Assembly: GCA_035079385.1 (NCBI GenBank)
Contig: JAVHKY010000044.1
Coordinates: 2,342,501 to 2,406,500, forward strand
Reading direction: 5' to 3'
DNA: 64,000 nucleotides
Source: Aspidiotus rigidus
Taxonomy: Eukaryota > Arthropoda > Insecta > Hemiptera > Diaspididae
In this document: positions 58,727 through 64,000 of the stretch, in pieces
Position numbering within the stretch: position 1 is the stretch's first letter
Layout: each line of letters starts with the position of its first letter
Notes under the pieces: generated by a model
Seen by the model: the letters and a program-made list of their open reading frames with translations, nothing else
Told to the model about the DNA's origin: nothing
Database searches by the model: none
Translations under genes and position numbers: made by a program

Positions 58727-61262
58727 CAATATCAGTGCTCTACTTACACCTCACTCACTCATTATGAGTTCCGATAATATATATATTATATTCTTTTTCC
58801 GTGGCATATAAATCTTCCTAAACATGATGCAATCGATTTCGCAGAAAAACGTGCCACGAATTCCACAAAAATCAATGATGACATACCCCTCCTGGTAACT
58901 GACTACAAAAGTTGTTACCGTTCTCTAATTCTACTATTATGAAACCTCCTTTCGAAAACTCTTTCACCCAATAAATTCTACCTCATAAAGGAAAAAACTT
59001 CCGAACCTGTTTTATGGGTGTTTCTTTATTTATACTTCTGAAAAAAATCTCATCACCTTTGGAGTTTAAGCTCGACAGTCCATATTTTTTCGAGTTCCTC
59101 CCTATCAACTAAAGGTCAATAATCGGATTTTTCCAAATCTCTCTCCTATCCTCTATAGCTTATTTTGTCCATTTCGATACTACCTAACTGAAAATCTTTC
59201 GATATGAACCATTTTCTCGTCTTCACCTCCTTCCGCTTCGCCCCTGCTCAATTTTCTTTTTAGTCTATAGCCTCCTTCCCTAAAGAGAACGTTAATACAA
59301 TAAAATTATCCTCTCAATATCTTTCCAGAACTAAGTAAGTTCTTGCCTTATTTAATAATCTTGCGCCCTACATCTCTTCCATCCAATTCACATATCGTAT
59401 AACTTTTGAAATGTAACTACCCTGATCCTCGAGATGATGAGAGTTGCTATAAAGTTTGTAAGAAGAAAAATTGTTATTGATTTGAATCATACAATTTTGT
59501 ATTCGAATTATTCCATCCTCTTCCCTCGCCGAGTATTTAACTAAGGAAATAATTTTGAATAGTTTGAATTCTTCAGTAGAAATGGACTACTTTTTTTCCC
59601 CTCAATCTCATTTGCCTATTTTTAATTCTCATTTTTTTTTTTTTTTTTCTAGCAGTTCGCCATTCATTACCTATTGCAAAAGGCATGCTTCCTTTTTGAA
59701 GCAGTCTTGCTTTTTCCTCTTTACCTCCAACGTACAAGTAAATTATCAGTAGTTGAAAAAATCTAGAGTAAGATGTCTGCTTTTTTATGAACAGTAGAAG
59801 ACAAAGCGTAAAGAGAGAAATTTGACGGAAATGAACAAAAGCTTGTAAAAATGAAAAATATCACGTTTATCAATGATTGTAGTAATTCGCGGATGATCGA
59901 ACGTTAGCTTTACGTTTAAATAAACATCAATATTGTGGAAATAAAGTTTAATTAGGTAATAATTTTACTATTACTTTCTTTTTCTTTTCCCACAAACGTA
60001 AGTTTAGTAGGTATTTTTGTTGATTTGTGAAGGGGAGGGAAAGTCTAATTTTCTTTTGAATCCTACTTTTTCGGATTCGAGAGGAAGAATTTTGAATTCA
60101 ATCTGTATAGTTTTGAATATTTAAAATACCCATAATTATCAAGTACCGGCATTTTTCTCTTTTTCTATTGATAAATACTATTTTTCCAATTTTAGATACC
60201 TATGTTAACTTGAATTCTACTCATGAAGCTATGAGCTGTACTACAAAAAATTTACCCTTTTAGTGGTCAATTTTTGATATTTTTTCCTCGTAAAATTTAT
60301 TCGTTCTTATAAAATCAATTTTTCAAGATTTTCAGTCGGGTATGATGATATAAAATTGGATTGGACAAAAGCTACAAGCAGCAAATTTACCTAAACTTAT
60401 TAAGTCTAGCATAATTCAATTATACCTATGATACGTGAAAGAAATTTTAATCAGAATTTAACAACGGCGACGAAAAGAGTCATTGTGAGAGATAGAATGA
60501 TTTAGGAACTTTTTAATCGCAGAAGTTGATGGATCATCGTACCAAAGATGATTGATCGAAAGTTGACGTACAGAATAGAAAATTCAATCGAAGAAATCAG
60601 GTACCTAATCGTAGAACAATAATTATGTACCTATTGATCTAATTAAAATTTTAATTTTTCCTTTCTTTGATTATGTACTCATTACGGGTAGTACTCACTT
60701 ACGTAAATTTTTCATGTTCTTTTTTCTGTATCGGTGCTGATCAAATTTTCATTTAATGTGATGGTATTCCATAATTTGACATCTAGGTATTTCGAAAAAT
60801 TACGTTCTATTTGTATAAAATTTTTGTGGGATGAGTAATTTCAAAAAAATCGAGGAATTAGCGCTCAAACGTCTCTTTGTAAAAATTATTTTTCATGATG
60901 CATATATTTTAGCACATACCTATTTTATGATACGTAATTAAAAATGTGATCTAATTGTGGTTATATACTCCCATAAATAACTTTATTTTATGGCAGCCTC
61001 TACTTCCACTACTACGGAACTATATCATAAGATAGGTATGCGTAAGTTACCATGTTGATAAAGTCAAAGGAGTAGGAGGAGTAATCTGAGTAGTATCCTA
61101 AGAGAATTTTATGCATCAAACATCAAATACAAGAATTCAAACTACAAAAAATGAAGGAAACACCAATTTTTTGTTTTTATCAATATAATCTTTCTAATTA
61201 ACCGAAATTCAATGTTTGATATTTAAATTTTTTTTCAAAGTTCTCCTGAAACCTCCTAAAAC

Positions 61263-61528
61263 CAGGGCTGTTTAGCTAAGCCGAAGCCATAGCCGTTGGA
61301 CGTTAGTCGAGCAATTTCCATCCAAAATTAGCTTGCCGTTAGCTAGCTAATGAAATCACACAAGCCCTTAGCTAGGCCGTCAGCCATTCAAATTAGAATC
61401 GCTAACGGCTAATATTTTCTCTTCCCCACACCTCACCCCTCCACATTAGAGCGACCTCATACCCAACTTTCAGCCGTTAGCTTTTAGCTCTTAGCCGTTA
61501 GCCCAATACACTTGGGTAAGCAGCTTTG
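61263..61528. mobile_element. Word-repeat hAT-like MITE with 8-bp duplication CCTAAAAC (AGCCGTTAGC word)
   Basis: 266 bp. Starts CAGGGCTGTTTAGC; ends TAAGCAGCTTTG (imperfect inverse). CCTAAAAC flanks both sides (61255-61262 and 61529-61536). The interior repeats TAGCCGTTAG / GCTAACGGCT / TTAGCTAG words. Confidence 0.75.
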
Positions 61529-61701
61529 CCTAAAACTGCTCCTTCTTTGGCTTTATCAACCTGACGACAGTCCTCTTCTTATATCACTTGCACATACCTA
61601 TCTTATGTAGTTCCTTACTTCCACTACTTATTACCTACCGCCGTCCATTTAAGGATAATCAACTGATGGGTAGCAAATACAAATATTGTTGCCTTACCAT
61701 C

Positions 61702-61986
61702 CAGAGCATTGCAGCCAGCCAAAAGCCGAAAGCTAAAGCCTAAAGCCAGCTGTATTATTCATGTTTTTTCCAAGCTGAAAGCCGAAGCTATATTTTTCAA
61801 GGTCGTAAGTTCAAGTCAAAAGCCGGAGTGTTTCATCAAAACAGCCGAAAGCTAGAGCCAAAAGCCGAAAGTCAGCTGTATTTTTTAGGTATTTCCAAAG
61901 CCAAAAGCCAAAGTCAAAGTTGTACTTTTCAAGGTTCTAAGTTTAGGCTGAAAGTCTAAGCTGTATGATACGGCTGCAGTGCTCTG
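61702..61986. mobile_element. Word-repeat hAT-like MITE with 8-bp duplication TTACCATC (AAAGCCGAAAGC word)
   Basis: 285 bp. Ends CAGAGCATTGCAGCC / GGCTGCAGTGCTCTG. TTACCATC flanks both sides (61694-61701 and 61987-61994). The interior repeats AAAAGCCGAAAGCTAAAGCC-type words about ten times on the + strand. Confidence 0.8.
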
Positions 61987-62081
61987 TTACCATCAACTTG
62001 AATCTTTTTTTAGCATATTTCTATTGATAGTAAATCTTGAATATACGCTCACGAATTTGTTTTTCATGATAGGTATAGGCC

Positions 62082-62214
62082 TATACTGCCGTACAAAATA
62101 GAATGGACGTATCTGCTTATCAACGATCAGCAAAAAAGGGTAATTTTGCAGAGTTGGAAGATCTCTTTTCCGCAGATCGTGGATATGCAGATACGTCCAT
62201 TGTACGGCAGTATA
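62082..62214. mobile_element. Hairpin MITE with TATACTGCCGTACAA termini
   Basis: 133 bp. TATACTGCCGTACAA and ATGGACGTATCTGC at the left are mirrored at the right by GCAGATACGTCCATTGTACG and GCAGTATA. An inner pair, CGATCAGCAAAAAAGG against CTTTTCCGCAGATCG, also folds. TA target likely. Confidence 0.7.
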
Positions 62215-62279
62215 AGAACCGTTAAGTATCTTTTCATTTCAAATTTCATCTTTAGTTTCTGAACCCAGTTACTCTGAAC

Positions 62280-62746
62280 CAGGGATGGTTACGTTCATGA
62301 ACTTGAACCGAAGTTCACGTTCACGTTCATTCTTTTCCGTGAACGTGAACGTCCAAAAAAGTTCACGTTCATTCTTTTCCGTGAACGTTAACGGCCAAAA
62401 AGTTCACGTTCATTTTTTTCCGTGAACGTCTAAAAAATGCACGTGTTTTTTCACGTTCATTTTCAAATTTCTATTTTTTTTTTTTCACTTTTTCACATAA
62501 TTGCTTCTTCAAATGTTCACAGTTGAGTTTCTACTTTCTACTAGGGTACCTGCATCAGTCCTACTACAAAGACTTTTCTTATCGTTTATGTATTGATTTA
62601 AACTATCAAAAGCGCAGGATTAAAACAGGTGAAATGAACGCGTTCATTCCGTTCAGTTCTTTTTTTTATGCCGTTCATTCCATTCACGTTCATTTTTTTC
62701 AATGAATGTGAACGAGTGAACGCGTTCATGAACGTAACCATCCCTG
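62280..62746. mobile_element. Word-repeat hAT-like MITE with 8-bp duplication CTCTGAAC (GTGAACGT word)
   Basis: 467 bp. Ends CAGGGATGGTTACGTTCATG and its exact inverse. CTCTGAAC flanks both sides (62272-62279 and 62747-62754). Both subterminal regions are made of TTCACGTTCATT / GTGAACGTGAACG words, over a dozen in all, with an AT-rich single-copy middle (62460-62620). Confidence 0.9.
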
Positions 62747-63268
62747 CTCTGAACACAAATAGGTACAGTATTAGTGCCGGGGAAAATATTAATTTTTTGT
62801 TATTTTTTTGTGGAACGAACTAGGTTATTAAAATTAATATAGAATGATTTCAATTCCAAAGATAAGCCAAAAAACTTTTATTATATTGAAGTTTATGAAT
62901 TTTTATCTCGTGAGGATGTCTACCATTCAGTTAAATTTTGTCAAGTACACTATACTACCAATACCGGAAACTCCCATTTAAAATGCATTGAGCGCTTTTT
63001 GACGTGTAACCAGTGCAACCCATCGGCCGGGATTATTGGTACAAACAGGTACAAAGATGAAGTATTGCATGGGAAAAACGCGGAGCATTGAAACTTTCAC
63101 AAAAATATTACAAAACTGACTACTAGTACTATCACTACAATTTTTCTTGTCTGTCTATATCGACTGATAATAACAAATATCTCTAACACATAATATGTAT
63201 TCAATACGCGTGTGTCGACTCTCCATAAAAACTGGTGTTAAAGTGCTGAAGATGGACTGTGTTATTGT

Positions 63269-63730
63269 CACGGTATAAGATGAAGAGGTAATGACACAAC
63301 GCTAAAATCGTGTCCGCAGTTTTGAAGTTGTACGTACAAACTTCCGCTAGGTTTGCAGCGAACACTCGGGCTGTTTCCCTGTTCCTTCTACACCCCACCT
63401 GCGCCGAGACGTTACCGTTGGTACCCTAGTATTGATGAAATTTCCAAGGATTATAAAAAATCCAAGAATTTACTTAGAAGGGTGATTCTTTCAAAATTTT
63501 ATAGAGTAGATTAAATGGTATTTTTATGCCAAATATGAAATGCATCGGCTGATTCCTGATCCTGCAATAAATTTTTGAAAGTAGCGGCGTTCCCATAAGA
63601 CTCTGTACATTACCCATCACTTTCATCACGAGCGCTGCGCTCGGGATGTTCAGAACTACTTCAAAATCACGGACAGCGTTTACCACAGTCAGAATACGTT
63701 CGTGTCACTACCTCTTCATCTTATACCGTG
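63269..63730. mobile_element. 462-bp MITE with 8-bp target duplication GTTATTGT (CACGGTATAAG family, copy 2)
   Basis: Ends CACGGTATAAGATGAAGAGG and its inverse; GTTATTGT flanks both sides (63261-63268 and 63731-63738). Nearly identical to 37678-38141 in the same orientation, with only a handful of differences, for example a 2-bp difference near 63473. Recent mobility is likely. Confidence 0.9.
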
Positions 63731-63793
63731 GTTATTGTGACGTCATTCGTTTGGCAAGAGTACTCATTCTGCAGCCAATTTATCCAATCGCAA

Positions 63794-64000
63794 ATTTGCT
63801 CCCCATAAGAAAACATGGGAAGCAAATTGATCATATGGTATTAATCAAAAATGAGAAAGAATTGAGGGAAAAAAAGTTCATTTTCAGAAGTCGATTACTC
63901 ACACACTAAAAATATAAACTTTTTTCCGCAAAATCCGTTTTAATTTTTGATTAATTTCATACTGATCTTTGCTCCCCGTGTATTTCTTATGGGAGCAAAT
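63794..64000. mobile_element. MITE with ATTTGCTCCCATAAGAAA termini, copy 2 (ends at the window edge)
   Basis: Left arm ATTTGCTCCCCATAAGAAAA faces right arm TTTCTTATGGGAGCAAAT, which reaches base 64000. The interior matches 38310-38522 in inverted orientation. Confidence 0.65.

Larger units (their letters stand above)
57258..64000 (+). other. First intron of the integrin alpha gene (extends past the window)
   Basis: No coding exon is found after the donor at 57258. The stretch is AT-rich and heavily invaded by short elements listed separately. 59000-59200 holds a diverged AACCTGTTTTATGGG / GAGTTTAAGCTCGACAGT piece of the 6667 family. 59760-61260 shows nothing recognisable. The intron assignment assumes the gene continues in this direction. 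Confidence 0.5.

Overview
The window reads as nuclear DNA of an insect. It is AT-rich, has spliced genes with GT/AG introns, and is packed with transposon remains. Conserved gene fragments (a Mediator MED9, the first exon of an integrin alpha subunit, an Osiris-like secreted or membrane protein) fit an arthropod. The repeat mix and frequent GGTACCTA-type words make a hemipteran my best guess, but nothing here proves the order.

Layout. 1-5.4 kb: local repeats and one decayed transposon-like coding fragment. 5.5-23 kb: a two-exon gene on the + strand, split by a 16.6 kb intron full of small elements. 23-34 kb: mostly non-genic, with one apparently full-length non-LTR retrotransposon (27743-30892, minus strand, 9-bp target duplication, uninterrupted 970-codon frame) and a run of foldback elements. 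34.2-34.8 kb: a small three-exon gene (minus) for a four-cysteine protein like the N-terminus of USPL1. 35.0-46.55 kb: a Helitron block. A decayed protein-coding Helitron (35039 to about 39923) abuts a head-to-tail array of three nearly identical 2.21 kb non-autonomous Helitrons (39924-46553), all on the minus strand. 47.4-49.3 kb: an unrecognised three-exon gene (+). 50.8-51.4 kb: MED9 (+, three exons). 53.5-55.3 kb: a long foldback element. 56-57.3 kb: promoter/leader and first coding exon of an integrin alpha gene (+), whose remaining exons lie beyond the window. 58-64 kb: its first intron or flank, with a Penelope-like fragment and a dense cluster of MITEs.

The most interesting content is the mobile DNA. 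The Helitron array has textbook CTAG|TC junctions and A/T flanks. At least eight MITEs keep 8-bp target duplications, and several of them are built internally from one short word repeated many times, a different word in each family. Nested insertions give a relative order of events. The host genes are unrelated to one another; I see no operon-like or pathway grouping. Splice joins were chosen by reading frame, splice-site consensus and, where available, remembered family similarity; no alignment or RNA evidence was available.
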